Source of the DNA: Cytobacillus suaedae | GTDB lineage: Bacteria > Bacillota > Bacilli > Bacillales > Bacillaceae_L | Direction: 5' to 3' | DNA length: 64,000 nucleotides | NCBI GenBank assembly: GCA_014960805.1 | Contig: CP063163.1 | Span: 545,001-609,000 of the forward strand | Translations under genes and position numbers: made by a program | The notes under the pieces: generated by a model | What the model was told of the DNA's origin: nothing | The model's database searches: none | What the model saw: only the letters and a program-made list of their open reading frames with translations | Shown here: in pieces, positions 25,801 through 34,774 of the stretch | How the letters are laid out: every line of letters begins with the position of its first letter | Position numbering within the stretch: position 1 is the stretch's first letter

Positions 25801-26002
25801 TTCTTTCACTCCTAGTTTGTTTTTGTTTGTTGTTGTTACAATGTAATCTTATCAAGTAGGGAATTCCCAGCGAAAAAGGGAACCTTTCCTAATGGTTAGG
25901 AAATTCAACTGGGAAGGGTTTAGGTTTTAAAAAATACAATTACTTAAGTGAACTTCCTTGATATAATAATGGAAAAATAAGGTCAAATTGGAAAGGTAGA
26001 TT

Positions 26003-28165
26003 TTGGTGAAGGGGAATCCTATCGGGCTTAACGTGTTACGCCTTTTTACAGCATTACTATGTTTGGTTTTTATAAGTATCTACATCACAAATATACCTAT
26101 TTATTATGAGAGGTTATCAAGTGAATGTATCACAAATGAATGCTTTGGAGCTCCAAGCCCTCCTCCGGGAGTAGAGGGATTACAAGCAATAGGACTTAAT
26201 GAGAATCTATATGCATTGTTTTATACAGTGTTAGACAGTGTTTTCATCATATCCTTCTTAATCGCTGCAATTATCATCTTTTTAAAACGTGGACACGGTA
26301 TTATGGGGTTGTTAGGTACGTTATTACTTGTGTCTTTTGGTATACCATTCCCATCACTAATGTCTGTTGCTGCAGAGAACAATCCATTGTTGATGAACAT
26401 AATCAATGCAATGAGTTATATTGGTTGGACATCATTGTGTGTATTCTTTTTATTATTTCCAAATGGACGCTTCATTCCTAAATGGAGTGTTTGGACTCTA
26501 ATTCCAATTGGGATCATCTTCTCCTTATCATTATTTGAAAACATTCCTACGTGGGTAACATTTGCACGCTTGGCGGTTGTTTTTATTTTTCTATTAGCTG
26601 TCCAAATTTATCGCTTCAGAAAAATTTCCTCACCGACTGAAAGGCAACAAACCAAGTGGGTTGTATATGGGTTAACAGTATCTTTAACAGGATTTTTAGG
26701 CTTAGTATTTATTCCACTTCTCTATAACCCTAATATTTTTCAAGAAGGAAGTACATTGTACTTCATGATCTTTAATAGCTTTATAAATTTACTAATGCTA
26801 ATCATTCCAATGACATTAACGTACGCTCTTTTACGCCGTAGACTATGGGATATTGATCCTTTATTAAATAGAACGCTTCTTTATGGTGTGATGTCATTAT
26901 GTGTAGTAGGTATTTATATAGTGGTAGTTTGGTATTTGAGTAACTTATTTCATACAAGCAATAGTATGATTATCTCGATTGTTGCTACTAGTATTGTAGC
27001 TGTCTCATTTTCACCATTAAAGGAGAAAGTGCAGCAACTGATTGTTAGAAAGATGTATGGTGTGCAAGAGAATCCATTCTTTGTATTAGCTCTTTTAGGT
27101 AAAAAAATACAGGAATCCAAAACGCCAGAGCAGGTGTTAGACCAAGTCGTTCGAACATTAATAGAGGCTTTACGACTTCCGTATGCTGCTGTAAAAATCA
27201 TCAAAAATAAAGATTCAGTCGTATTGGCGGAATCAGGAGTTAGCGGGGGAGAATGTGAACAACTACCAATTTCGTATCGAGGAGAAAAATTAGGATATCT
27301 AGTGCTAGCACACCGCTCTCCAGGTGAAGCCTTTACTAAATCTGATGAAAAATTATGGGAAATCCTGATTCAGCAGGTTGGCCCTTTGTTACAGGATTTA
27401 AAGGCAACTTTAGACTTAAAAGCTCTTAATCTAGATTTACAAGTTTCTCGTGAGAAGTTAGTTATAGCAAGAGAAGAGGAAAGGCACTATCTGCGACGTA
27501 ACCTTCATGACGATTTAGCACCAAGACTTGCGGCATTAGCTTTCACTGCAGCGGCCGCAGAGGACTTAGTAGATAAAGAGCCTACAACGGTAAAGAGTTT
27601 ACTTGCAGAACATCAAAGAATGATACTCGGAACCGTTGATGATATTCGCCGTTTAGTCTATGACCTTCGTCCCCCGAAAATTGATGAACTTGGAATATCG
27701 GAAGCACTTAAACAGAGGGTAGACGAAATCGTATCTTCCATAAAATCCTACAACGAAGATGGTATCCAAAATAGGATTCAAGTAAGCTATAGTGCACCTA
27801 AAGAATTACCTCAGATTCCTCCAGCAGTAGAGGTTGCCATTTATCGTATTCTTTCAGAGGCAGTGGTAAACGTTGTTCGACACTCAAAAGCTAGTACATG
27901 CAAGATTATATTGAGTCTAACTAATAACCGCTTAGAAATCGAAATACTAGATGATGGCATAGGAATAAACAGCAATGAGAAGGCTCCTTCAATTATGGGA
28001 GGGATAGGTGTTTCTTCCATGAAAGAACGTGCAGCAGAGCTTGGTGGACATTGTTTAATTGAAGAAAGAAGTGAAGGAGGAACCCGAGTCTTTGCGTGGG
28101 TTCCGATAAATACGAGTGAAATGGGGAAGTTGAATGACGAAAATTCGAGTGCTAATAGCAGATGA
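26003..28165 (+). CDS. NarL-type sensor histidine kinase with membrane and GAF-like domains
   Basis: A 720-residue protein. The N-terminus has one helix, an extracytoplasmic loop of about 45 residues with two Cys (ECITNECFG), and then about seven more helices to residue 340. A GAF-like domain follows (about 360-465), then a coiled coil, then the HisKA_3 dimerisation helix with phospho-acceptor His502 in RRNLHDDLAP. The ATPase has N-box EAVVNVVRHS, G1 LDDGIGI and G2 GGIGVSSMKERA. TTG at 26003 or GTG at 26006 follows GAAAGG. The 3' end overlaps the response regulator gene by 32 bases. The ligand is unknown; the two-Cys loop could be a sensor site. Confidence 0.9.
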   Translation: MVKGNPIGLNVLRLFTALLCLVFISIYITNIPIYYERLSSECITNECFGAPSPPPGVEGLQAIGLNENLYALFYTVLDSVFIISFLIAAIIIFLKRGHGIMGLLGTLLLVSFGIPFPSLMSVAAENNPLLMNIINAMSYIGWTSLCVFFLLFPNGRFIPKWSVWTLIPIGIIFSLSLFENIPTWVTFARLAVVFIFLLAVQIYRFRKISSPTERQQTKWVVYGLTVSLTGFLGLVFIPLLYNPNIFQEGSTLYFMIFNSFINLLMLIIPMTLTYALLRRRLWDIDPLLNRTLLYGVMSLCVVGIYIVVVWYLSNLFHTSNSMIISIVATSIVAVSFSPLKEKVQQLIVRKMYGVQENPFFVLALLGKKIQESKTPEQVLDQVVRTLIEALRLPYAAVKIIKNKDSVVLAESGVSGGECEQLPISYRGEKLGYLVLAHRSPGEAFTKSDEKLWEILIQQVGPLLQDLKATLDLKALNLDLQVSREKLVIAREEERHYLRRNLHDDLAPRLAALAFTAAAAEDLVDKEPTTVKSLLAEHQRMILGTVDDIRRLVYDLRPPKIDELGISEALKQRVDEIVSSIKSYNEDGIQNRIQVSYSAPKELPQIPPAVEVAIYRILSEAVVNVVRHSKASTCKIILSLTNNRLEIEILDDGIGINSNEKAPSIMGGIGVSSMKERAAELGGHCLIEERSEGGTRVFAWVPINTSEMGKLNDENSSANSR

Positions 28166-28781
28166 TCATCCCTTTTTTAGACATGGAGTATCAACCTATT
28201 TAAGAACTCTACCAGAGATAGAGATCGTTGGAGAAGCTGCAACTGGTGAGGAAGTCATCAAAGAGGCAGAAAAACTAAAGCCTGATGTGATTTTAATGGA
28301 TATTAGAATGCCAGGTATCAATGGGATCGAAGCGACTAAAAAAATCAAACTAGCGAATCCTCAGATTAATATATTAATATTTACGATGTTTAAAGATGAT
28401 CAATCCGTTTTCACAGCCATGCGGGTCGGAGCAAAAGGGTATATCTTAAAAGATGCAGGTAAAGAAGAAATCGTTCGAGCAATCTTAACCGTAGCTGCTG
28501 GTGAAGCTATCTTTAGTGCAGACATTGCCTCAAAAATGGTAGATTACTTCTCCTCCACTAGGCCAGCAGCCAGCGAACAACTTTTCCCTGAGCTAACTAG
28601 CCGGGAAAGAGAAGTTCTCTACCTAATAGCAGATGGACAAAGCAATCGTGAAATATCTGATTACCTCCAGATTAGTAGTAAAACAGTGTCAAATTACGTT
28701 ACGAATATATTAAACAAGCTTCAAGTGGCAAGTCGGGAGGAAGCGATTCAGGTTGTAAATGTGACGAAGACGGATGGTTGA
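28134..28781 (+). CDS. NarL/FixJ-family response regulator
   Basis: A 215-residue protein. The receiver domain has acidic pocket Asp10/Asp11, phosphorylation site Asp56 in VILMDIRMPG and conserved Lys in YILKDAG. The C-terminal LuxR-type HTH is LTSREREVLYLIADGQSNRE, then SSKTVSNYVTNILNKL. The start overlaps the end of the kinase gene, so the pair is translated together. It probably controls the divergent membrane-protein gene and itself. Confidence 0.93.
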   Translation: MTKIRVLIADDHPFFRHGVSTYLRTLPEIEIVGEAATGEEVIKEAEKLKPDVILMDIRMPGINGIEATKKIKLANPQINILIFTMFKDDQSVFTAMRVGAKGYILKDAGKEEIVRAILTVAAGEAIFSADIASKMVDYFSSTRPAASEQLFPELTSREREVLYLIADGQSNREISDYLQISSKTVSNYVTNILNKLQVASREEAIQVVNVTKTDG

Positions 28782-28915
28782 TAAGAGGAATATAAAATGC
28801 TTCTCCTATGTTTTTTGCAAAGTTTAGAATTTGCCATAAATGCTGTCATAAAACACTAATTACAAGTTGAAAATTGAACGAATTGAGCAACCAGTGATTG
28901 TCGGAGGTGTCGTAA

Positions 28916-29827
28916 TTGGGTAAAGAATATATTGTAGATGTAGCAGTAGCGACGATGTGGACGAATTATGATTCGCCAAGAGAGATTGATGAGCCTGCTC
29001 TTTTGAATCCTGTTAAACTAGAGGACTGGTTACAATCATTTGACCATGAAAAAAGATTAGCACTATGTAATCAAAATCTTGTACAAACACAGCTATTATA
29101 TGGACAGAAAGTAATACTGCTTGAGGAGAAGAATGGGTGGATGCATGTCATGGCTTCTGACCAACCTTCTTCAAAGGATTCTCGTGGATATCCTGGCTGG
29201 ATTCCATCATGCCAGCTTAAACCAAAGGAAGATTGGGAAGTTACAAATGGTCCTGTTGTTGTGGTCACAAAAGAAATTGCTGTCATGTACAATGAGGATT
29301 TAACTGAAAATATGAAAGTTAGCTATCAAACTCGTTTACCGTTGTTAAGGGAAGAGAATGATTGGGTTTACGTGAGTACATGGAATGATACAAAGGCCTT
29401 TAAAAAAGAAGAAGTTGAAGTGTATGAATCACAGCATTCTATTCCTAAAGGAAATGGTCATACAATAGTAGCTGCAGGGGAGAAGTTCCTAGGTTTACCT
29501 TATTTATGGGCTGGGGTATCTGGATTTGGCTATGATTGCTCTGGGTTTAGCTATTCCATGTGTTATGCAAATGGGTACATCATACCTCGTGATGCTCATG
29601 ACCAAGCAAAGGAAGGTCAAAATGTTGAACTCACAGAATTGGAAAAAGGGGACTTGCTCTTTTTTGCCTATGAAGAGGGAAAGGGCAGAATTCACCATGT
29701 TGGTATTTATTACGGTGACGGGAAAATGATTCACGCACCTAATACAGGTAAATGTATTGAAGTCATTGAGCTTGCAGGGACCATTTATGAAAAAGAGTTA
29801 TGTGTTGCAAGGCGTTATTATACATAA
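28916..29827 (+). CDS. NlpC/P60 gamma-D-glutamyl-L-diamino acid endopeptidase, YkfC-like
   Basis: A 303-residue protein. Two SH3-like segments (about 5-110 and 112-170) precede an NlpC/P60 domain with catalytic Cys208 (YDCSGFS), His261 (HHVGIYY) and a third polar residue near His273 (MIHAPNTG). No signal peptide, like YkfC, which trims recycled muropeptides in the cytoplasm at the D-Glu-gamma-diamino acid bond. TTG start with GGAGGTG upstream. The next gene, 106 bases on, encodes a beta-lactamase-fold protein that also lacks a signal peptide; both may act on internalised peptidoglycan peptides (inference). Confidence 0.88.
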   Translation: MGKEYIVDVAVATMWTNYDSPREIDEPALLNPVKLEDWLQSFDHEKRLALCNQNLVQTQLLYGQKVILLEEKNGWMHVMASDQPSSKDSRGYPGWIPSCQLKPKEDWEVTNGPVVVVTKEIAVMYNEDLTENMKVSYQTRLPLLREENDWVYVSTWNDTKAFKKEEVEVYESQHSIPKGNGHTIVAAGEKFLGLPYLWAGVSGFGYDCSGFSYSMCYANGYIIPRDAHDQAKEGQNVELTELEKGDLLFFAYEEGKGRIHHVGIYYGDGKMIHAPNTGKCIEVIELAGTIYEKELCVARRYYT

Positions 29828-29933
29828 GGATAGTAGCTAGAATAGGAGAATGATTTTCCAAGAACCATGTACAATTCAAATGCATGTAATGAGCAGATGG
29901 ATGAAAAATAAAAAACCTGTGGGAGTTTAAAGA

Positions 29934-30755
29934 GTGAAGAAATACGATATTCAAACACTTGAATTACAGATTAAGAGATTGTTAGATTCGTATCATTGTC
30001 AGTATAGTGTTGCAATAAAATGGGATGGTGGATTTATTAATATTGACGCAAGTGCCCAAAGGGTAGCAGCCAGCCTTATAAAAATACCAATCTTATTTGA
30101 AGCTTATAGACAGTATCAAAAAGGCATCATTGATATTAATGTTCCCATCCAACTTACTGATGAAGAGAAGGTAGGAGGCGCAGGCGTCCTATCTCACTTG
30201 ACTTCACAAGTACAGCTAACCTTAAAGGATCTACTGACACTAATGATTATCGTTTCTGATAATACAGCAACAAATATGGTGATTGACCGAGTGGGTGTTA
30301 CTAACATAAATAAGCTTTGTCAGCAGGTAGGCTGTACTGAAACAAAGCTTGAAAGAAGGCTAATGGATTTTAAAGCCATTGAAGAAGGAAGAAATAATTA
30401 TACCTCTGCAAGGGATATGGTCGTTTTCCTAGAACAAATCTTGAGTGGAGAACTATTAACTGAACAGAGCAAAAAAGAAATTTTCAAAATCATGCGAGCT
30501 CAACAATTTATAGATAAACTTCCATCTCAAATACAACAAAGTGAGGGTGACACTTATCCTATTGTTGCCAATAAAACAGGAGAATTACCAGGAGTAGAGC
30601 ATGATGTTGCTATTATTAAACTACCACATGTAGATTTGACTATTGCAGTTTTATTGACGCAGTTAGAAAGCAATTTTGAAGGTAAAGCTATTATTGGAAA
30701 GATAGGAAAGATTGTTGTTGAAGGGTTTCAGGAACAATTCCTTAGCCCACTTTAA
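29934..30755 (+). CDS. Class A beta-lactamase-fold serine hydrolase without signal peptide
   Basis: A 273-residue protein. Class A motifs are complete: Ser47-x-x-Lys50 (SLIK), Ser108-Asp-Asn110, Glu150-x-x-x-Asn154 in the omega-loop position, and Lys214-Thr-Gly216. The length is normal for a mature enzyme, but the N-terminus MKKYDIQTLELQIKRLL is an amphipathic helix and not a secretion signal. Cytosolic location and peptide rather than antibiotic substrates are therefore likely. GTG start with GGGAG eight bases upstream. It follows the YkfC-like gene. Confidence 0.85.
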   Translation: MKKYDIQTLELQIKRLLDSYHCQYSVAIKWDGGFINIDASAQRVAASLIKIPILFEAYRQYQKGIIDINVPIQLTDEEKVGGAGVLSHLTSQVQLTLKDLLTLMIIVSDNTATNMVIDRVGVTNINKLCQQVGCTETKLERRLMDFKAIEEGRNNYTSARDMVVFLEQILSGELLTEQSKKEIFKIMRAQQFIDKLPSQIQQSEGDTYPIVANKTGELPGVEHDVAIIKLPHVDLTIAVLLTQLESNFEGKAIIGKIGKIVVEGFQEQFLSPL

Positions 30756-30803
30756 GTTGGGTTAAGGACTCTGTACCAAATGCCATGCCAAAGTCGTGGA
30801 ACG

Positions 30804-30869
30804 TTGGGACGGTTCTCATGTTTCTTTCGTTTCGCTAACCGAAGTATATACGGTACCGTTCCTATGCAT
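30804..30869. repeat. GGGACGG-type dispersed repeat, copy 5
   Basis: GTTGGGACGGTTCTCATG, then TTTCTTTCGTTTCGCTAACC, GAAG, and the decayed right arm GGTACCGTTCCTATGCATTC. It abuts the 155-bp repeat copy B. Confidence 0.75.
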
Positions 30870-31018
30870 TCAAACAACAATCTTTCCAACCACCAACTTA
30901 ATCAAACGCTTGATGAAACAACTTCACCCCAAGCACGCCAACGGTTTGAAAAAAACAAATAAACGTCTGTTTGAAGTTCAATCATTAAATTTTTTCTGCG
31001 AGGTAATGGTAGAAATAT
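30866..31018. repeat. About 155-bp dispersed repeat, copy B
   Basis: Second copy of the element at 18411-18577 with the same order of landmarks. This copy is free of the internal stop and could encode a peptide of about 33 residues ending RQRFEKNK, but no ribosome binding site precedes it. The whole interval 30756-31908 contains only repeats, a hairpin and an IS remnant. Confidence 0.72.
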
Positions 31019-31097
31019 ATTAGAATAGAATTAGAATTTTTACTATGTTAAGAAAAACCATTTCACCTAATCAATTAGATTTGAGAAGTGAAAAAAC

Positions 31098-31146
31098 AGA
31101 GTGCCTATTACTTGTCTAAATTGACAAGGGATAGGCACTCTTTTCT
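31098..31146. terminator. GTGCC-type long hairpin
   Basis: AGAGTGCCTATTACTTGTC pairs with GACAAGGGATAGGCACTCT with one wobble region, loop TAAATT, then TTTT. Confidence 0.75.
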
Positions 31147-31152
31147 TTTGGG

Positions 31153-31590
31153 GTGGAAGGAGGGAATGATTGTTCAACTTATTCCCCTCCAACACACTCC
31201 CAGGATAATAAAGATAAACGTGGAAGAGAGTACCATAAATACTCCTTTGAAAAGGAGCAATGTAGAAATTGCCCATTTAGAGGAGATTGTATTAAGGAAA
31301 CGCAATTTGGAAAGATCTTGGTGATAAGCATCAATACGCCTGAATTTTATGGGAATAGCCAAAAACAGAAGACCGAAGAATTTAAAGAGAAATACAGGAA
31401 ACGTGCTTGCCAAGAATAAGAACGGCGAGATGAAGAATTTCCACGGGTTAGATCGTGCCAGAGGGTACGGTCTAAAAAGCATGTCCAATCAAGCAAAACT
31501 CACCGCGTTAGCGGTAAATTTAAAGAGGATAGCAAACATACTATCCTCTCTAAAAACGTTATCTTCCGTACTTTTTATAATGTTTTTACA
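31153..31590 (+). pseudogene. IS1182-family transposase remnant (C-terminal part)
   Basis: The stretch reads as the distal half of an IS1182/DDE_Tnp_1_6-type transposase: the cysteine patch EQCRNCPFRGDCIKE, then ISINTPEF and KEKYRKRAC. After a frameshift near 31415 it continues KNGEMKNFHGLDRARGYGLK and ALAVNLKRIANIL. The N-terminal half, start and terminal inverted repeats are not seen. It lies immediately left of the GIY-YIG/SIR2 island. Confidence 0.8.
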
Positions 31591-31653
31591 AGAATTAGTT
31601 AAAATAAGTTTTCTTCGACGGAAGTGCGCTTAAAAAAGGTACTTTTTCAGTGG

Positions 31654-31744
31654 TCTCGGACGGTTCTTATGTTTATTTAGTTCAGCTAAACGAAAAAAAC
31701 AATAGTACTGTTCCCTTGTATTCCCTAGAACTGTCCCCGTGTAT
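31654..31744. repeat. GGGACGG-type dispersed repeat, copy 6 (decayed, double right arm)
   Basis: CGGACGGTTCTTATGTTTA, a degenerate palindromic loop TAGTTCAGCTAAACGAA, then two successive right arms: AGTACTGTTCCCTTGTATTCC and CTAGAACTGTCCCCGTGTAT. The doubling suggests two overlapping insertions. Confidence 0.65.
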
Positions 31745-31908
31745 ATGAACTTATTAAGTATACATTTTGAAATAATGACTAATTATTTACTACTCCCAAT
31801 TGACCTCTCTCATATATTAACCTCAATTCTTCCAATAACTTTCGCTATATATCCGTTAAAGTTAACTAAGATATGGTATATTTATCCTAAAAAGTATGGT
31901 GGAAAAAT

Positions 31909-32337
31909 ATGACTATAGTAAACGTAAGATGGTATGGTCCTTACAGTCTTGAAAATTTCTGTAATAAAGAAACTTCCCTTTATAATGGCATTTATGCAAT
32001 CTATAGAGTATTTGGAGGAAAAGAGACATTACTTTATATAGGTAAAACATCTAGGGATTTTTCATCTAGAATAAGTGAACATAATAAACATTGGTTATGG
32101 GGCGTAAAAGGGTATATTCAGATTAGAGTGGGTATACTAGAATTTCCGAATGGTGGAAAATTCTCTTTACAAAAGTTATCAGATGTAGAATCACTATTAA
32201 TCTTATGGCATTTACCGAAGGAAAATACAGCCTCGACGGTTTACTATCGAGGTCGATTTAGTTTAGAAGTTTACAATGTTGGTAGAAGAGGATTAATAGA
32301 TAAAAAAGTATCAGCTGATGATCTAATATGGGCATAG
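31909..32337 (+). CDS. Stand-alone GIY-YIG domain protein
   Basis: A 142-residue protein whose first 100 residues are a GIY-YIG nuclease-type domain: GIY at 27-29, YIG at 43-45, Arg54, His58 and a candidate metal-binding Glu94. There is no recognisable DNA-binding domain. GIY-YIG proteins include homing and restriction endonucleases and DNA-repair nickases. ATG preceded by GGTGGA. It is the first gene of the accessory block and is separated by 250 bases from the MazG-like gene, so probably has its own promoter. The catalytic set looks complete; activity is inference. Confidence 0.75.
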   Translation: MTIVNVRWYGPYSLENFCNKETSLYNGIYAIYRVFGGKETLLYIGKTSRDFSSRISEHNKHWLWGVKGYIQIRVGILEFPNGGKFSLQKLSDVESLLILWHLPKENTASTVYYRGRFSLEVYNVGRRGLIDKKVSADDLIWA

Positions 32338-32588
32338 TTGTATAGGATGTTAAGTAAATCAAATAGAATTAATAAACTTTATTAAAGTAGAAATTAAGAT
32401 AATACGTTTCAAAGACATTTTTATAGGAATAGCTCTGGGTTTATTTGTACTGGGGCTATTTTTATTTTCTGACAAAAATCAACAGGAATTGATTTGTAAA
32501 TGTCGAAAAGTTAAGGTAGCCTGTAAAAAAGAGGAAATAATTAAGTGTGAACGATAAACTAACTGATACAACATAGGAGATATAAATA

Positions 32589-32888
32589 ATGAAACCAATT
32601 TACGATAAAGTGATAGAATTCCGTGATCAAAGGAATTGGAAGCAATACCATAATGAAAAAGATCTAGCAATTTCAATTTCTTTAGAAGCTAATGAGCTAC
32701 TTGAAAATTTCCAGTGGAGAAGTAGCGAGGAAGCAGTCAAAGAGTCAAAGCAAAATATGAAGGAAGAAATGGCCGATATTCTTATCTATTTAGTACAACT
32801 TGCAGATAAACTAGATGTAGATTTGGAAGAAGAAGTCTATAAAAAACTTGAAAAGAATGCAATTAAATATCCCGTGAATCAAGATTGA
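32589..32888 (+). CDS. MazG-like nucleotide pyrophosphohydrolase
   Basis: A 99-residue all-alpha NTP pyrophosphatase of the MazG/RS21-C6 type. The Mg-binding motifs are ExxE in SLEANELLE and ExxD in KEEMADIL. Such enzymes cleave (d)NTPs to (d)NMP and PPi, often dCTP-type nucleotides. ATG with ATAGGAG upstream. It lies 25 bases before the GIY-YIG/DUF2075 gene and is probably co-transcribed with it; MazG-like genes are a recurring neighbour of DUF2075 genes. Confidence 0.88.
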   Translation: MKPIYDKVIEFRDQRNWKQYHNEKDLAISISLEANELLENFQWRSSEEAVKESKQNMKEEMADILIYLVQLADKLDVDLEEEVYKKLEKNAIKYPVNQD

Positions 32889-32913
32889 TTCATTAAAAAG
32901 GTAGGTAATTTAT

Positions 32914-34530
32914 TTGGGCGAGGTAGATATAAAAACAATGCCCTTTACTAAGGATTCATTAGATAGTATTGCGAACGAGTATTATACTGATTACCCAGTT
33001 GTCTATTTTCTAAATAATAATACAGCAGTCTACATTGGTGAAACTGTGGCTGTCCGAAATCGAATGAGGGATCATTTAAAGAATCATGAAAGAAAATCCT
33101 TAAATAAAATGACACTGATCGTTCATGAAAAGTTTAATCAATCAGCTACCTATAATATTGAAACCAAGTTAATTAATTATTTTTTGGCTGATGAACGTTA
33201 TAAGCTACAAAACAAGAGTCAGACTGCCAAAAGTGTAACTCACAACTATTATGAAAAATCGTTTTATAACGAAGAAGTGTTTAAAGATATTTGGAATGAA
33301 CTTTTGAACCGAAAAATAGTAGACAATTCTAGTACAACTATCGAAAATAAGGACATTTTTAAACTGTCACCTTTTAAAGAATTAACGATAGAACAACTGG
33401 AGTTGCAGCAAGCAATTATAGAAGTATGCAATGAGCATATTGAGGATGACAAAACTTACTTGTTTCTAATAAAAGGAGAGGCTGGAGTAGGGAAAAGTGT
33501 TGTATTAAGTTCAGTTTTTAACAAAATACAGGAACTTTCAAAAGAAAAATCTTCAATTCTCTATAAAACAGAAAATTATCTACTAGTAAATCATTCAGAG
33601 ATGCTCAAAACTTATAAGAAAATTGCAGGCAATGTTAAAGCCCTAAGTAAGAAGGACTTTGATAAACCTACTAGTTTCATTAATAAGCGAAAAAGCATGA
33701 ATGAAAAAGCTGATATTGTATTGGTAGATGAAGCACATTTATTACTTACCAAACCAGATCGATATAATAATTTCCATGAAGAGAATCAGTTACAAGAAAT
33801 TATCAGACATAGCAAGGTAGTCATAGCGGTCTATGATGATAAACAAGTTCTAAAGATGAAGAGTTTTTGGGATGAAAGTAGGTTAGAAAGTATAGTAGGT
33901 GACTGTAACACTGGTGAGCCATATATATTAACTAACCAATTCCGAATGAAAGCAAGTACTGACATGATTCGTTGGATTGATGATTTCGTTGGTAAGAAGA
34001 TAAATCCTCTTCCGAACCAGACAAAATATGATTTTAGAATCTTTGATTCAGCTTCGGATATGTATGAATTAATAAAAGAAAAGAATAAAGAAGAAGGATT
34101 AGCGAGAATCGTTTCTACCTTTGATTATGTACATAAAAAAGACGGACAGGATTACTACGTGGAAGAAGAGGGCTTTAAACTTCCTTGGAACGGTGAATAT
34201 GGAAGTGATACCTGGGCAGAAAGAGCTGAAACAGTTAAAGAAGCCGGATCAATTTATACCATACAAGGTTTTGATTTAAATTACGTAGGTGTTATTTTAG
34301 GACCGTCTATTTCCTATGACGAAGAAACTGACTCATTAAAAATACTAACAGAGAACTATAAGGACACAGAGGCATTTAGAGGAAAAGATGAATTTATAGA
34401 TAGTGAACATATTAAAGAAAAAATAATATTGAACTCCCTTAATGTATTAATGAAGAGGGGGATATATGGGTTGTATATTTATGCTAGTGATAGGAAATTG
34501 AGAGAGAGGTTAGTGGGACTTCGAAAATAA
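32914..34530 (+). CDS. GIY-YIG nuclease domain fused to DUF2075 P-loop/helicase-like domain
   Basis: A 538-residue protein. The N-terminal GIY-YIG domain spans about 27-105 (VVYFL, VYIGET at 39-44, Arg residues near 48-52, Glu83 in the NIETKL helix). The DUF2075 module starts near 155: Walker A GEAGVGKS (188-195), Walker B DIVLVDEAHLL (267-277), a sensor-like LTNQFRM and the late motif IYTIQGFDLNYVG typical of superfamily-1-like helicases. TTG start behind AAGGTAGG. The domain pair suggests an ATP-dependent nucleic-acid processing nuclease, plausibly anti-phage. The first direct repeat of the SIR2 cassette lies 104 bases after its stop. Confidence 0.85.
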   Translation: MGEVDIKTMPFTKDSLDSIANEYYTDYPVVYFLNNNTAVYIGETVAVRNRMRDHLKNHERKSLNKMTLIVHEKFNQSATYNIETKLINYFLADERYKLQNKSQTAKSVTHNYYEKSFYNEEVFKDIWNELLNRKIVDNSSTTIENKDIFKLSPFKELTIEQLELQQAIIEVCNEHIEDDKTYLFLIKGEAGVGKSVVLSSVFNKIQELSKEKSSILYKTENYLLVNHSEMLKTYKKIAGNVKALSKKDFDKPTSFINKRKSMNEKADIVLVDEAHLLLTKPDRYNNFHEENQLQEIIRHSKVVIAVYDDKQVLKMKSFWDESRLESIVGDCNTGEPYILTNQFRMKASTDMIRWIDDFVGKKINPLPNQTKYDFRIFDSASDMYELIKEKNKEEGLARIVSTFDYVHKKDGQDYYVEEEGFKLPWNGEYGSDTWAERAETVKEAGSIYTIQGFDLNYVGVILGPSISYDEETDSLKILTENYKDTEAFRGKDEFIDSEHIKEKIILNSLNVLMKRGIYGLYIYASDRKLRERLVGLRK

Positions 34531-34634
34531 ATAAAAGTAAGGTAGATTATCATTAGTTTATCTACAAATAGAAAACATAGTAACATCATTGTTAAAAAAA
34601 AGTTATTCTTCATAGTAATTTCTTTAACTTTAAG

Positions 34635-34671
34635 CAAGTTGAACCGTATCATAAGTAAATGAGGTTTTTGA
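34635..34671. repeat. Direct repeat L flanking the SIR2 pair
   Basis: CAAG-TGAACCGTATCATAAG, TAA-TGA-GTTTTTGA. A 19-base core (TGAACCGTATCATAAGTAA) is identical at 34640-34658 and 37549-37567; over 37 bases only about five positions differ from the right copy. Confidence 0.8.
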
Positions 34672-34774
34672 AAGAATTCCTTTTTTATTATAGAAACTAA
34701 TAAAAGGTAGAGTTATGATAAAAACATACCAATAACTGTAAAAAAGATATTAATATGAGGAGTTGAAGTTATAA

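Noticed and set aside
31174-31488. Minus-strand frame of 104 codons in the IS1182 relic
   Set aside because: It is the complement of a recognisable transposase reading; the plus strand explains the conservation.
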